Assembly (NCBI GenBank): GCA_002730035.1
Contig: PBYU01000011.1
Span: 5,621-69,620, forward strand
Source of the DNA: Gammaproteobacteria bacterium
GTDB lineage: Bacteria > Pseudomonadota > Gammaproteobacteria > Pseudomonadales > Pseudohongiellaceae
Length of the DNA: 64,000 nt
Reading direction: 5' to 3'
Positions 19,537 to 28,989 of the stretch are shown one piece after another. The translations under genes were made by a program, and so were the position numbers. The notes below the pieces were generated by a model, which saw nothing but the letters and a program-made list of their open reading frames with translations, was not told the origin of the DNA and did not search any database. Within the stretch, counting starts at the first letter, position 1. Every line of letters starts with the position of its first letter.

Positions 19537-21007
19537 AGAAATACTGATTAATATCACGCTCATGGAAACCCGCGTCGCCTTAATTGAAAATGGATTGCTG
19601 CAGGAAATCTTCATCGAACGTCATAACAAGCGTGGCTACGTTGGCGATATTTTTCAGGGCAAGGTAGTGCGCGTCATGCCGGGCATGGAAGCAGCGTTTG
19701 TCGATATCGGACTGGAGAAAGCCGCGTTTATCCATGTCTCGGACATGGCTCTACTCGGTGCGGATGGATTCGAGAACAGGAACACCGAACGCAAATCCGT
19801 CCAGGAATTACTGCGTGAAGGTCAATCCCTGGTGGTGCAGGTAGCCAAGGATGCCATCAGCACTAAGGGTGCTCGATTAACCACGCATCTTACTTTGCCA
19901 TCTCGAAATCTGGTGTATTTGCCACGCAGCCATCACCTGGGCATTTCGCAGCGCCTGCAAGACGAAGCAGCGAGGGAACGCTTGTTAGGACAGTTGCGTG
20001 CCTGCCTGGAGCAGGAAGAACTGCAGAACCAGGGTGGTTTTATCATACGTACCGCGGCAGAAGGCGCGACGGTCGAGGAATTCCTGGAAGATGTCAGATT
20101 TCTGAAGCGTCTGTGGGATAAGGTCGACGAACGCATTGGGCGGGGAGATGGTATAAATCGAGTTTATCGAGAAGTGCCGCTATACATCAGGACAGTACGG
20201 GATCTGATCACCCCTGACGTGGAGAAGATCCGCATCGATAACAGGGAGTCTCTCCAGGAGATAAACCAGTTCCTGGAAGATTTTATACCGGAGCTGAAGG
20301 CGAGCGTCGAATACTATGAAGGCGATCGTCCGGTCTTCGATCTTTATGGCTTGGAAGATGAAATCAACAAGGTGCTGGCCAGGCAGGTGAAGCTTAAGTC
20401 CGGGGGTGATCTAATCATCGACCAGACCGAAGCCATGACCACGATCGATGTGAATACCGGTGGATTCCTTGGTAGCCGCAATCATGCTGAAACCGTATTG
20501 AAGACTAATCTTGAAGCGGCTACTGCAATAGCCCGCCAACTCCGCGTAAGAAACCTCGGCGGTATCATCATCGTCGATTTCATCGACATGCAGGATGTTG
20601 AACACCAACGTCAGGTAGAGCGCACTTTTCTTAAGGCGCTGGAAGGGGACCATGCTCGCAATACCCTAACCGGAATCTCACAACTGGGTCTCATCGAGAT
20701 GACACGCAAGCGAACCCGGGAAAGCCTCGGCCAGATACTAAACAGCCACTGCCCGCTGTGTGAGGGCCGCGGAATGCTGAAATCCGCCGAAACGGTGTGT
20801 TACGAGATATTCCGGGAAATTTTGCGAACCGTGAGAGCTTATGAAAATGATGTGTTACTGGTGATGGCCTCGCAGGTGGTAGTGGATCGACTATTGGATG
20901 AGGAGTCTGACACCCTCGCCGAATTGGAAGATATAGTGGGCAAGACGGTCAAATTAGAAGTGGAACCTATGTATACTCAGGAGCAATTCGACGTAGTTCT
21001 TAACTAG
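19529..21007 (+). CDS. rng: Ribonuclease G
   Basis: Endoribonuclease that matures 16S rRNA 5' ends and cuts some mRNAs. From TTG at 19529 the protein has 492 residues, starting MSEEILINITLMETRVALIE. GGAG (19518-19521) lies 7 bases upstream of this TTG, whereas the GTG at 19523 would be only one base from it, so TTG is preferred. An S1-like domain (about 36-125) is followed by the catalytic DNase I-like block with TTIDVNTGGFLG and IIIVDFIDMQ, the two metal-binding Asp motifs, and the zinc-link HCPLCEGRG (about 407-415). The start overlaps the maf stop. Confidence 0.96.
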   Translation: MSEEILINITLMETRVALIENGLLQEIFIERHNKRGYVGDIFQGKVVRVMPGMEAAFVDIGLEKAAFIHVSDMALLGADGFENRNTERKSVQELLREGQSLVVQVAKDAISTKGARLTTHLTLPSRNLVYLPRSHHLGISQRLQDEAARERLLGQLRACLEQEELQNQGGFIIRTAAEGATVEEFLEDVRFLKRLWDKVDERIGRGDGINRVYREVPLYIRTVRDLITPDVEKIRIDNRESLQEINQFLEDFIPELKASVEYYEGDRPVFDLYGLEDEINKVLARQVKLKSGGDLIIDQTEAMTTIDVNTGGFLGSRNHAETVLKTNLEAATAIARQLRVRNLGGIIIVDFIDMQDVEHQRQVERTFLKALEGDHARNTLTGISQLGLIEMTRKRTRESLGQILNSHCPLCEGRGMLKSAETVCYEIFREILRTVRAYENDVLLVMASQVVVDRLLDEESDTLAELEDIVGKTVKLEVEPMYTQEQFDVVLN

Positions 21008-21128
21008 CTTCGAGTCGCTTTCAGTTCCAGTTCAGGAAGCCTGCGCTATACCAATAATCCCGGTTTTAGGCCTTTTGCTCTTAGTGGTCTAGGGAATCAA
21101 CCCCGAAGAGTGGGAGCGATACGTTACG

Positions 21129-24100
21129 ATGTTTGCCAAGATATTCAAGCGCCTATACCAACAGTTGCTATTGTTGGTGGTGGTGTCGTTGATATTGATT
21201 GCCGCCTACGTCAGTGCTGGTCGCCAGTTCATGCCGGCCGTGTCCGGTTATACCGGATTCTTCGAAGAACAAATCTATGAATTGACTGGTGTTCCGGTCA
21301 GCATTCAATCGCTCACCGGCAGTTTTGAAGGATTCAATCCTTCGATTCGGATTAATGGCCTGCACTTGCTGGTAGGGAATGAGCCCCAGCTCCTCTCCGA
21401 GGCCAGTGCATTGGAGTTCGAGAGCGCCTCTGTGAGCGTCGATATACCACGCAGCATCTGGCAGCGTCGCTGGGTGTTGGACGACTTCGTTATCGAGACC
21501 CTTGAGATTGATGTCGAGCAGACTGCAGAAGGAATCTGGCAACTCAGCGGCATGAGCCTTGGCGGGGCTGAGAATGCCAGTGTTGATAATTTGTTCCAGA
21601 CTTTTCAGCGTATCGCCACTCTGAATCTTCGCAATGTAACAATCAACGTCCAGACCAACACGGGTAACAGCTTCACGCTGGGGAACGGTTCGGCAACTAT
21701 TCAGAATCTCGGCCAGTCTCACTTTTTACACATCAATGCTAATCTTCAGCAGAGTAGTGAGCAGATCGCCTTCTCATTTGAAATCGAAGGTGATGAGCTG
21801 GCAGACATCGATGGTCAGATCCATATCGATATCCCGGAATCGGATTATTCGGCATTGTTAAGTGGTCAGCAGATTGCCGGATACAGCGTGGAGGAGCTGG
21901 TCGGCGGTGGTGGATTCTGGCTGACGCTGCGGGAGGGGCGGATCGCACGAGGGGTCACCGATGTAGAAATCGATAGCGTCACACTCCTCACCGAGCAGTT
22001 GCCTGCAATTACCTTGCAAAACATCAGCGGCATTGCCAGTGTTGATCGCGATCTCGAAGCTGATTCCTGGGAGCTCGCCATGTCAGATATGTCGATCACC
22101 TGGGAGGACCATTTCTGGCGACCCTTTAATCTCTATATCAAGCTGCAGCCCGATGTCAGCCTGACGGCGAGGGCGGACAATATAGACCTGGCACTGGTGT
22201 CTGAATTTGCTGCCAGCAGCGGCTATCTGGGCAGTGATGCCCAGCAGCAGATTCAACTGTATTCGCCGGACGGAGCACTGGAAAATTTCAGCCTCTATTA
22301 CCCTTTCGCCGGAGCCGCAAACCAGCACCTGTTAGTAAAGAGCAACTTGGCCGGCGCTGAGGTGGGCTCGGTGCGTGGCTCGCCGAACATGTGGGGCATC
22401 AACGGCTACGTCGAGGTGGACTATGACAATGACAGTCGGCAGGCACTCGGGCTTGCAGAAATAGAATCCAATGAATTCAGCATCAACATTCCCAGTCTCT
22501 TTACCGACGTGTGGGATTACAGTTTTGTAAATGGCAGCCTGGGTTTTCGTGTCGATCTTAGCAACGGGCAGGAAGTTAAACTGGTCAGCAGTATCATCGT
22601 TGCTGAATCGGACGCTGTGGACGCTCGCACCCAATTTACATCGACTGTCCACAGTTATCCCGATGGTGAGCGTGACGCCCGCCTGGAGTTGCTGGTCGGA
22701 GCGCAGCGAGTCGATGCGGAACAGAAATCGCTGTACCTGCCTGACGGACCCAATATCGCAGATAGTCTGCGTGCCAGTATGGAATGGCTCGATGACGCAA
22801 TCCAGGACGGCGACGTGTATGACAGCGGCGTGATTTTTCGCGGCTCTACGATTCGCGGATCAGACCCGGTAACCAAGACCTTCCAGAGTTTTTATCGGGT
22901 CGAGAATGGAGTGGTGAACTTCAGTGAGGAATGGCCGCAACTGGAGGAGTTGTCTGCCTATGTCGTCACCGACGATAACAACATCGATATCGAGGCTTTC
23001 GGTGGTAGCAGCCTTGGTCTCGAAATAGAGTCGGTAAGCGGTGAGATCCGTCGTGACGAGTCGGATGCGAACTGGCTGACATTGAGCGGAAACGTTGCCG
23101 GACTCACTTCCCAAGCTCTGGACTACTTGCAACAGGCACCCCTGGGGCAGGGGCTGAAGGACACTTTCGCCAGTTGGCAGGCGGAGGGGGAGTTCGTTGC
23201 AGATATCGAAGTTGCAGTGCCGCTCAATCGGCCGGAGAACGATACAGCAGTCAGGCTCGACATCGCCGTTACTGACAACAAGATCTCGATCCCTGATTAT
23301 GCACTGGAGGTGGCTCAGCTTTCCGGCCCGATAATCTTCGATACCAAATTGGGGTTGGAAGAGAGCAATCTCAGTGGTCAGTTATTCGATGGACCGGTTG
23401 AACTTACTATCTCATCACAGTTGATAGATGGTGGAAGGGGTGAGATAGCGACCATCCTGGTAGATGCTGACGGCATTTCCAGTCCAGAGGAGTTAGCCGA
23501 GTGGCCGTTACAGAGCGGTTTCGTGCGGGATTTGCTTGCCCGGGCAGCCGGTGAAATTGATTTTCATGCCAGTTTAAGCATCGACCAACGCGACACTGCT
23601 GAGGTGCGCAACAAGCTGGTGATCGAAAGCGATCTCATGGGTGCGAGCCTGGTTCTGCCGACACCGTTTAACAAATCGACCTCTTCCAGCTTACCGTTAC
23701 ATGTAGAACTGGAATTTGGCGAGCAACAGGGTGTCTCTGGAAACCTGGGTTCGGTGCTGGCATTCGATCTGGCGCTGCTGGGCGGCGTGGTAGTGGATGG
23801 TGTGGTGTATGTGGGTGAGGGCGCCCCAGATCCTGCCACGCTGGGCGATTCTGAAACCGAGGGACTGGTAATTGTCGGTGAGCTGAATCACTTCGAACTG
23901 GAACAATGGACCGATTTCTTCAGCGGGATAACTTCCGTGGAAAACCCAGCGCAGGGTTTCGCCAACAATGTGGCATTCGTCGATGTCATGATCGACAATT
24001 TTGTCTTCTACGACCAGCAGCTGGCAGATGTTGCCATGCGAATAGAACCAGACGAGATCGACCAGGGGTGGCTGACCAAGTTAAACAGTGACTCGCTTGC

Positions 24101-25184
24101 CGGGTGGGTAACGATTCCCTACGACAGTACAGATTATTTGGACCTCGACTTCGAGTACCTGCGGTTGCCCGGCGATGATGAGGAAACTCTTAACGATACT
24201 GCTGACTCCCTTGCTACACCGGGTGCACTAGAGGAACAAGAACGCATCGATGTGCTGGCTAATATAGATCCCAGCGAACTGCCACGCATGCACTTTGCCA
24301 CCGGTGAGCTCTCTATCGGCTCCCTATACTATGGTAGTTGGCAGTTTACACTCGATCCCACAGCTGGTGGTGCGGAAGTCAACGATCTGGTGTTCGATTT
24401 CAGGGGATTGCGAGTCGGCATGGAAGGACCTTTCGTCGACGGAGGAGAGATCGATGAATATGCTGCTGGTTTCGCGCCGCGCTTTAATTGGAGCTTCGAT
24501 GGTGAGCAGCATCGCAGCGAGCTGAGAGGCATTCTGTATGCCGATGACATGGCCGATTTCTTAACAGCCAATGGCTTTGCTGCCAGCCTGGAGAGTAATA
24601 ACGCGATATTTTTTACCGACATCAACTGGCCCGGAACGCCGGCATTCTTTGCTGCCTCGAATCTAAGCGGCGAAATCGACCTGGAGATCGAAGATGGCCG
24701 ATTTCTACAGGGTTCGGACAGTAGCGGCGCGCTGAAGCTGATCAGCATTATTAATTTCGACGCGCTGATGCGCCGGTTGCGATTCAGTGATGACCTGCTG
24801 CGCAGTGGGCTTGCCTACGACGAAATATCCGCGCAAGTAAATCTGCAGGACGGCCTGGTGAATATCGAGGACCAGCTGGTCATTTCTGGTCCTTCCAGTC
24901 TGTATCAGATAACCGGGGAGATCGACCTGGCAGAAGAGACCATTCTTGGCGAGATGTTCGTGACGCTTCCGATCAGCGACAATATTCCATGGCTGGGACT
25001 GCTTACTGCCAATATCCCGCTGGCTGTCGGGGCCTACCTGTTCGATCGTGTCTTCGGCGACCAGGTGGATAGTCTCACCAGCGCCGTGTATACACTGGAG
25101 GGACCCTGGGAAGGATTACAGCCGGAGTTCAAGCAGGCATTCGGCTCTCCGGAGTCGGAACTGGATAGCGACACCCCCCAGTAA
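21129..25184 (+). CDS. yhdP: YhdP, AsmA-like phospholipid transport protein
   Basis: Very large (1351 residues) inner-membrane-anchored periplasmic protein of the AsmA/TamB/YhdP group, which is thought to form a beta-groove bridge carrying phospholipids to the outer membrane. One N-terminal membrane helix (about 11-30, LLLLVVVSLILIAAYV) is followed by repetitive beta-rich sequence and a C-terminal AsmA-like part (LKLISIINFDALMRRLRFSD, then LGEMFVTLPISDNIPWLGLL). Identity rests on length, topology, this C-terminal block and position after rng. In many relatives the next genes are nit and tldD; here that order is interrupted. Confidence 0.93.
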   Translation: MFAKIFKRLYQQLLLLVVVSLILIAAYVSAGRQFMPAVSGYTGFFEEQIYELTGVPVSIQSLTGSFEGFNPSIRINGLHLLVGNEPQLLSEASALEFESASVSVDIPRSIWQRRWVLDDFVIETLEIDVEQTAEGIWQLSGMSLGGAENASVDNLFQTFQRIATLNLRNVTINVQTNTGNSFTLGNGSATIQNLGQSHFLHINANLQQSSEQIAFSFEIEGDELADIDGQIHIDIPESDYSALLSGQQIAGYSVEELVGGGGFWLTLREGRIARGVTDVEIDSVTLLTEQLPAITLQNISGIASVDRDLEADSWELAMSDMSITWEDHFWRPFNLYIKLQPDVSLTARADNIDLALVSEFAASSGYLGSDAQQQIQLYSPDGALENFSLYYPFAGAANQHLLVKSNLAGAEVGSVRGSPNMWGINGYVEVDYDNDSRQALGLAEIESNEFSINIPSLFTDVWDYSFVNGSLGFRVDLSNGQEVKLVSSIIVAESDAVDARTQFTSTVHSYPDGERDARLELLVGAQRVDAEQKSLYLPDGPNIADSLRASMEWLDDAIQDGDVYDSGVIFRGSTIRGSDPVTKTFQSFYRVENGVVNFSEEWPQLEELSAYVVTDDNNIDIEAFGGSSLGLEIESVSGEIRRDESDANWLTLSGNVAGLTSQALDYLQQAPLGQGLKDTFASWQAEGEFVADIEVAVPLNRPENDTAVRLDIAVTDNKISIPDYALEVAQLSGPIIFDTKLGLEESNLSGQLFDGPVELTISSQLIDGGRGEIATILVDADGISSPEELAEWPLQSGFVRDLLARAAGEIDFHASLSIDQRDTAEVRNKLVIESDLMGASLVLPTPFNKSTSSSLPLHVELEFGEQQGVSGNLGSVLAFDLALLGGVVVDGVVYVGEGAPDPATLGDSETEGLVIVGELNHFELEQWTDFFSGITSVENPAQGFANNVAFVDVMIDNFVFYDQQLADVAMRIEPDEIDQGWLTKLNSDSLAGWVTIPYDSTDYLDLDFEYLRLPGDDEETLNDTADSLATPGALEEQERIDVLANIDPSELPRMHFATGELSIGSLYYGSWQFTLDPTAGGAEVNDLVFDFRGLRVGMEGPFVDGGEIDEYAAGFAPRFNWSFDGEQHRSELRGILYADDMADFLTANGFAASLESNNAIFFTDINWPGTPAFFAASNLSGEIDLEIEDGRFLQGSDSSGALKLISIINFDALMRRLRFSDDLLRSGLAYDEISAQVNLQDGLVNIEDQLVISGPSSLYQITGEIDLAEETILGEMFVTLPISDNIPWLGLLTANIPLAVGAYLFDRVFGDQVDSLTSAVYTLEGPWEGLQPEFKQAFGSPESELDSDTPQ

Positions 25185-25220
25185 GCCATGCTAAGCGCGA
25201 CCCCAGCGACAAACGCTTGA

Positions 25221-26111
25221 TTAGCGGATATCCTCGATGCGCGAATAAGGTAGGTACCACAAGTCCTTGTTGCCAAAGCCTCCAGCACGCTCCGAATCGA
25301 AGAAGAAATATTCGAAATCCGCCGAGAAAGCCGGACAGCGATCATGCTGGTCGGAGTTAATTTCCGGGCCCAGATTAAGCAGCTCACTCCAACTGCCATC
25401 ATCGCCCCTGGTAGTGACATAGATATCCTCCATGCCAAAGCCTTCTTCCCGGGTGGTGGTGATATAGAGTGACTTGCCATCTTCCGAAGGCAGCGAATGG
25501 TGTTCGCCGGCTGCTGAATTTACGCTGGCACCCAGATTCTCCGCATCCTGCCAGACGCCGTCTACCCGTTCCGCCATCCAGATGTCGTTGCCGCCGAATC
25601 CTCCCGGTCGAGTCGAGGTCCAATAGGCAAGGTCCCAGTTCTCGCCGCTGAAATACAGGCAGTGGTCTGAGTCGGTTGAATTAAACGGGGCGCCCAGATT
25701 GCGCGGCTCGGTCCATTCTCCATCTACCAGGTCACTCACCCAGATATCGGTGGAACCGACGCCGCCCGGCCGATTGCTCATTATGTACAGCTCCTGTCCA
25801 TCGGGGGAGAGCAGCGGTTCGACCTCCAGGTACTGTGAGGTGCTCACCGCATGGACGATCTCGGGTTCGGTCCAGGTGGTGCCTTGCCGATGGGTGACGC
25901 AAATATCGGAACCCACTGTTCCCTGCCGGTCGAAACAATTGAAGTACATGGTTTGACCATCAGGGGTAAAGGTGGGTTCGGCATCCCGCGCAGCGGTATT
26001 GATGACAGGGCCCATATTGATGGGTCCAGTAGCATTCTGGGCGTAGCCTGGTGGCGTCATGAAAACGCTGGCAATGAGCGGTGCAATGGAAAGAAGTGTC
26101 TTGATTTTCAT
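25221..26111 (-). CDS. Exported PD40-type beta-propeller protein
   Basis: A 296-residue protein from ATG 26111, which has GGGAG 7 bases upstream. The frame continues to 26147, but the signal peptide MKIKTLLSIAPLIASVFMTPPGYAQ begins at 26111. The mature part is a repeated WD40-like (PD40) propeller: motifs such as EPTFTPDGQTMYF, EPLLSPDGQELYIMSNRPGG and STRPGGFGGNDIWMAERVDG recur. Such domains occur in TolB and OmpA-linked proteins and often bind peptides or glycans. No enzymatic residues can be claimed. It lies 38 bases downstream of the CocE-type hydrolase on the same strand, so the two are likely one operon. Confidence 0.85.
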   Translation of the reverse strand: MKIKTLLSIAPLIASVFMTPPGYAQNATGPINMGPVINTAARDAEPTFTPDGQTMYFNCFDRQGTVGSDICVTHRQGTTWTEPEIVHAVSTSQYLEVEPLLSPDGQELYIMSNRPGGVGSTDIWVSDLVDGEWTEPRNLGAPFNSTDSDHCLYFSGENWDLAYWTSTRPGGFGGNDIWMAERVDGVWQDAENLGASVNSAAGEHHSLPSEDGKSLYITTTREEGFGMEDIYVTTRGDDGSWSELLNLGPEINSDQHDRCPAFSADFEYFFFDSERAGGFGNKDLWYLPYSRIEDIR

Positions 26112-26149
26112 AGTTGGCTCCCAGATGAGCCTGGCTTTCTGGTTCACTC

Positions 26150-27787
26150 CTACAATTCCTCGGTTACCACCGGTAGAATAATTGCCGAGGGATGCTGAGC
26201 ATCGAAATAGATCGTATTGTTGGCAACTCTTGCCGGGGTGTTGGAATCATCTAATTCTGCGCCGTTGTTTGGATTCACTGCGAAGCGTGGGTAGTTGCTG
26301 GAGCTGATATGCACGCCAATACGGTGGCCTTTTTCAAAAGTCTGGGCTGTGCTCCACATATTGATATTCAGCTTCTCAATCTCTCCGGGATTGGCGAGGC
26401 TTACGTCAGCCGCATTTTGTCCGTCGCGGAAACGCATGCGAATCGGATAGTCCAGAATCAATGCCTGGTAACCGTCGGGATAGATATCAACCAGTTTTAC
26501 AACGAAATCGGTATCCAATGCATCGGTGGATGCGAATAGTTCCATATCGATGTGGCCGGCGACAATGATGTCTTCTTCCAACACCGGTGTCTGGAAACGA
26601 AGATAGTCCTGTCGCTGGCCTATCTCACGCTGGTCTCTGGGACCGACATCTCTCCCTAGATTCTGTCCACCTACTGTGGGCACCGGGTTGGCAGGATCGA
26701 AACTATAGCTCAGAGAAGCTGCGTCGGCCGTAGGCGCACTGTTGGTTACCAAGCCGCCCGGTTGCAGATAGAAGCGGGTCTTGTCATGTGCCGGTGGCCA
26801 GTGATCGGCATGGATTACTCGATTTAACGGTGACGGCTTGTCTTTGCGTGCCGCAGCCATCATGTAGTAGCTGATGGGTGGTTCGTCCATGATGCCGTTG
26901 TCCTGGCCCTTCAGCCAGTAATCCCACCAGCGCAATTGCTGCTCAATATCGCCAGCGATCATGCCGCTGTTGGGATAGGCTAGGTCGCCTTGCAGGGCTC
27001 CGTGCCCGAATGCACCCATGAATAATTTCTGTTTCCCCCGGGCGGCCGTATTACCATCGTTCTGCAAATACAGAAAGTTGTAGAGTGATCCCTCTGCGTA
27101 GATGTCATGCCAGCCACCCACGTTGTAGATAGGAATCTCTACGTTCTGGCGGTGAAACAGAAAGTCGGTATCAATCCACCCCTGGTCGAGAACCGCGCGC
27201 GCCTTGTAGGCTGCGATACGCTTTTCGTTGATACCCTGTCCCCTGAGCCAACCGCCGGAATGGCTTTCCTTAAACACGCCACCAACAAAACGGGAGCGAT
27301 AAAACAGGCTGTCCGGTGCCACTGTCACATAGGCGGCAGTTAAATGGGGTGGTGCCGACGCGGCTGCCAGGTTTGAGGTAATGCCTGGTGCCGAAGTACC
27401 AAATATGCCGATTTTTCCATTGCTCCATGACTGATCTGCAATCCACTCAACCGCGTCATAGCCATCGGGTATATCGACTTCGAAGGGCTGGTCCATGCCT
27501 TCCGATTCGTATCGACCGCGCACGTCCTGGGAAACCAGTGCGTAGCCATTATCGTTATAGACTGCGGCACTTCGATCGGCACCGTTTTTGTTGTAGGGTG
27601 TGCGCGTTAGAACCACGGGCCACGGACCCTCGCCTTCGGGCAGATAGAGATTGGTTGCCAGTTTGACACCATCTCGCATCGGGACCATGACTTCCTGTTT
27701 ATTCGCTTCCTGGGCGATTGACACAGGAAAAATGATGGCAAAAGCCAACAATGCAATGTAATTGACAATCTGATTTTTCTGTTTCAT
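26150..27787 (-). CDS. Exported CocE/NonD-family (S15) hydrolase
   Basis: A 545-residue protein with a cleavable signal peptide (MKQKNQIVNYIALLAFAIIF...SIAQ). It has the alpha/beta-hydrolase fold of the X-Pro dipeptidyl-peptidase/cocaine esterase/alpha-amino-acid ester hydrolase family: VMVPMRDGVKLATNLYLP (33-50), TRTPYNKN (61-68) and SQDVRGRYESEG (86-97). The nucleophile elbow is GTSAPG, with Ser132; the usual Tyr after Ser is replaced by Ala. A C-terminal jelly-roll domain (about 400-540, HIDMELFASTDALDTDFVVKL) completes the family layout. Substrate could be esters or N-terminal dipeptides. The upstream leader carries a 7+2+7 dyad at 27809-27824. Confidence 0.9.
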   Translation of the reverse strand: MKQKNQIVNYIALLAFAIIFPVSIAQEANKQEVMVPMRDGVKLATNLYLPEGEGPWPVVLTRTPYNKNGADRSAAVYNDNGYALVSQDVRGRYESEGMDQPFEVDIPDGYDAVEWIADQSWSNGKIGIFGTSAPGITSNLAAASAPPHLTAAYVTVAPDSLFYRSRFVGGVFKESHSGGWLRGQGINEKRIAAYKARAVLDQGWIDTDFLFHRQNVEIPIYNVGGWHDIYAEGSLYNFLYLQNDGNTAARGKQKLFMGAFGHGALQGDLAYPNSGMIAGDIEQQLRWWDYWLKGQDNGIMDEPPISYYMMAAARKDKPSPLNRVIHADHWPPAHDKTRFYLQPGGLVTNSAPTADAASLSYSFDPANPVPTVGGQNLGRDVGPRDQREIGQRQDYLRFQTPVLEEDIIVAGHIDMELFASTDALDTDFVVKLVDIYPDGYQALILDYPIRMRFRDGQNAADVSLANPGEIEKLNINMWSTAQTFEKGHRIGVHISSSNYPRFAVNPNNGAELDDSNTPARVANNTIYFDAQHPSAIILPVVTEEL

Positions 27788-27808
27788 GACTGCTCCTGAT
27801 GCAAGTCA

Positions 27809-27824
27809 GAGTAGCTTGCTACTC
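27809..27824. promoter_or_regulatory. Perfect 7+2+7 dyad, candidate operator
   Basis: GAGTAGC and GCTACTC flank TT. It lies 22 bases upstream of the hydrolase start (minus) in the 203-base region shared with the divergent cyclase gene. A regulator site is inferred from symmetry and place; no adjacent regulator gene was seen. Confidence 0.4.
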
Positions 27825-27990
27825 GAATCCGGTTCCAAATTATTAGTGGACTACAGGTACCTTAATGCAATGTGAGCAAGAGTTGAAGCTGTCTTCAGGT
27901 TTGCAGCACAAAGATGTACCACGAATCGCCGATAGTAATTAAACTAAGCCACAAATCAGCGGTCACCTAAACAAACGGGAGGATGGGAAG

Positions 27991-28974
27991 ATGCAAAATC
28001 GATACTCAATTAGGCGCTTACTTGAAATTTTGCTGGTCTCATTTTTACTAGCATTCCCGGGAGGCACTCCATTAGCCCAAACCTCGCACGATGTCACTGC
28101 CACAATGATTGATAACTGGATGAGCGAGCTGTCCAATTGGGGCCGTTGGGGAGATGACGATCAACTGGGTGCGCTGAACCTGATTACTCCTGAGAAACGC
28201 ATTGCAGCGGCACGGCTGGTACGAACCGGAGTCTCGGTTTCACTCGCACATAATTACTCAGTAGATTCGAGTCTCGGTTCGCCACGTCCATTCGATCAGG
28301 AAATTTCCACGCTCGATACGCCGGGGGAATATGTTATGGAACGAGTTTCCTTTTCGTATCATGGTAATATTCTCAGTCACCTCGACTCCCTCTGTCATGT
28401 GTTATACGAGGGCAAGATGTATAACGGCTATAGCAAAGATGAAATCGATGCCGAGGGTTGCCACCAACTAGCTATAACCGATGTGAAACAGGGCATCCTC
28501 ACGCGAGGGATTCTTATGGATATTCCCCGCCTGAAGGGTGTGGACTACCTACCTCCTGGAACCCCTGTCTATGTTGAAGATCTGGAGGCCTGGGAACAAC
28601 AGGCGGGTATACGAGTGGGTTCGGGTGACGTGATTTTTGTCCGCACCGGGCGCTGGTCTACCCCTGAGGGTGCCGGGCAGGGATCAGCCGGCCTACATGC
28701 TTCCGTAGCACCCTGGTTAAAAGAACGTGATGTTGCAATGGTGGGTGGAGACTATGCCAACGATGCAATGCCTTCCGGTGTTGAGGGGAATTTCCTACCC
28801 ATACACCAACTGACCATCGTCGCCCTGGGGGTAAGGCTGTTCGATAACCTGGATCTTGAGGCATTAGCGGAAGAGGCGGCCAGGCAGAACCGTTGGGAAT
28901 TTATGCTGACGGCAGCGCCGATTCCTGTAGAAGGCGGGGCGGGATCTCCGCTGAACCCTATTGCAACTTTTTAG
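27991..28974 (+). CDS. Exported cyclase-family metal hydrolase (kynurenine formamidase-like)
   Basis: A 327-residue protein with an N-terminal signal (RRLLEILLVSFLLAFPGGTPLAQ, cleavage near residue 30). The putative-cyclase/KynB superfamily motif HxDxxxH is present as HLDSLCH (130-136). Family members hydrolyse N-formylkynurenine, isatin or related amides and lactams with Zn or Mn. An excellent GGGAGG ribosome site precedes the ATG. The amidohydrolase gene follows after 15 bases and a nitrilase after that, so the three form a likely operon of C-N bond hydrolases. Confidence 0.88.
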   Translation: MQNRYSIRRLLEILLVSFLLAFPGGTPLAQTSHDVTATMIDNWMSELSNWGRWGDDDQLGALNLITPEKRIAAARLVRTGVSVSLAHNYSVDSSLGSPRPFDQEISTLDTPGEYVMERVSFSYHGNILSHLDSLCHVLYEGKMYNGYSKDEIDAEGCHQLAITDVKQGILTRGILMDIPRLKGVDYLPPGTPVYVEDLEAWEQQAGIRVGSGDVIFVRTGRWSTPEGAGQGSAGLHASVAPWLKERDVAMVGGDYANDAMPSGVEGNFLPIHQLTIVALGVRLFDNLDLEALAEEAARQNRWEFMLTAAPIPVEGGAGSPLNPIATF

Positions 28975-28989
28975 TAAAAGGAGCGGGCA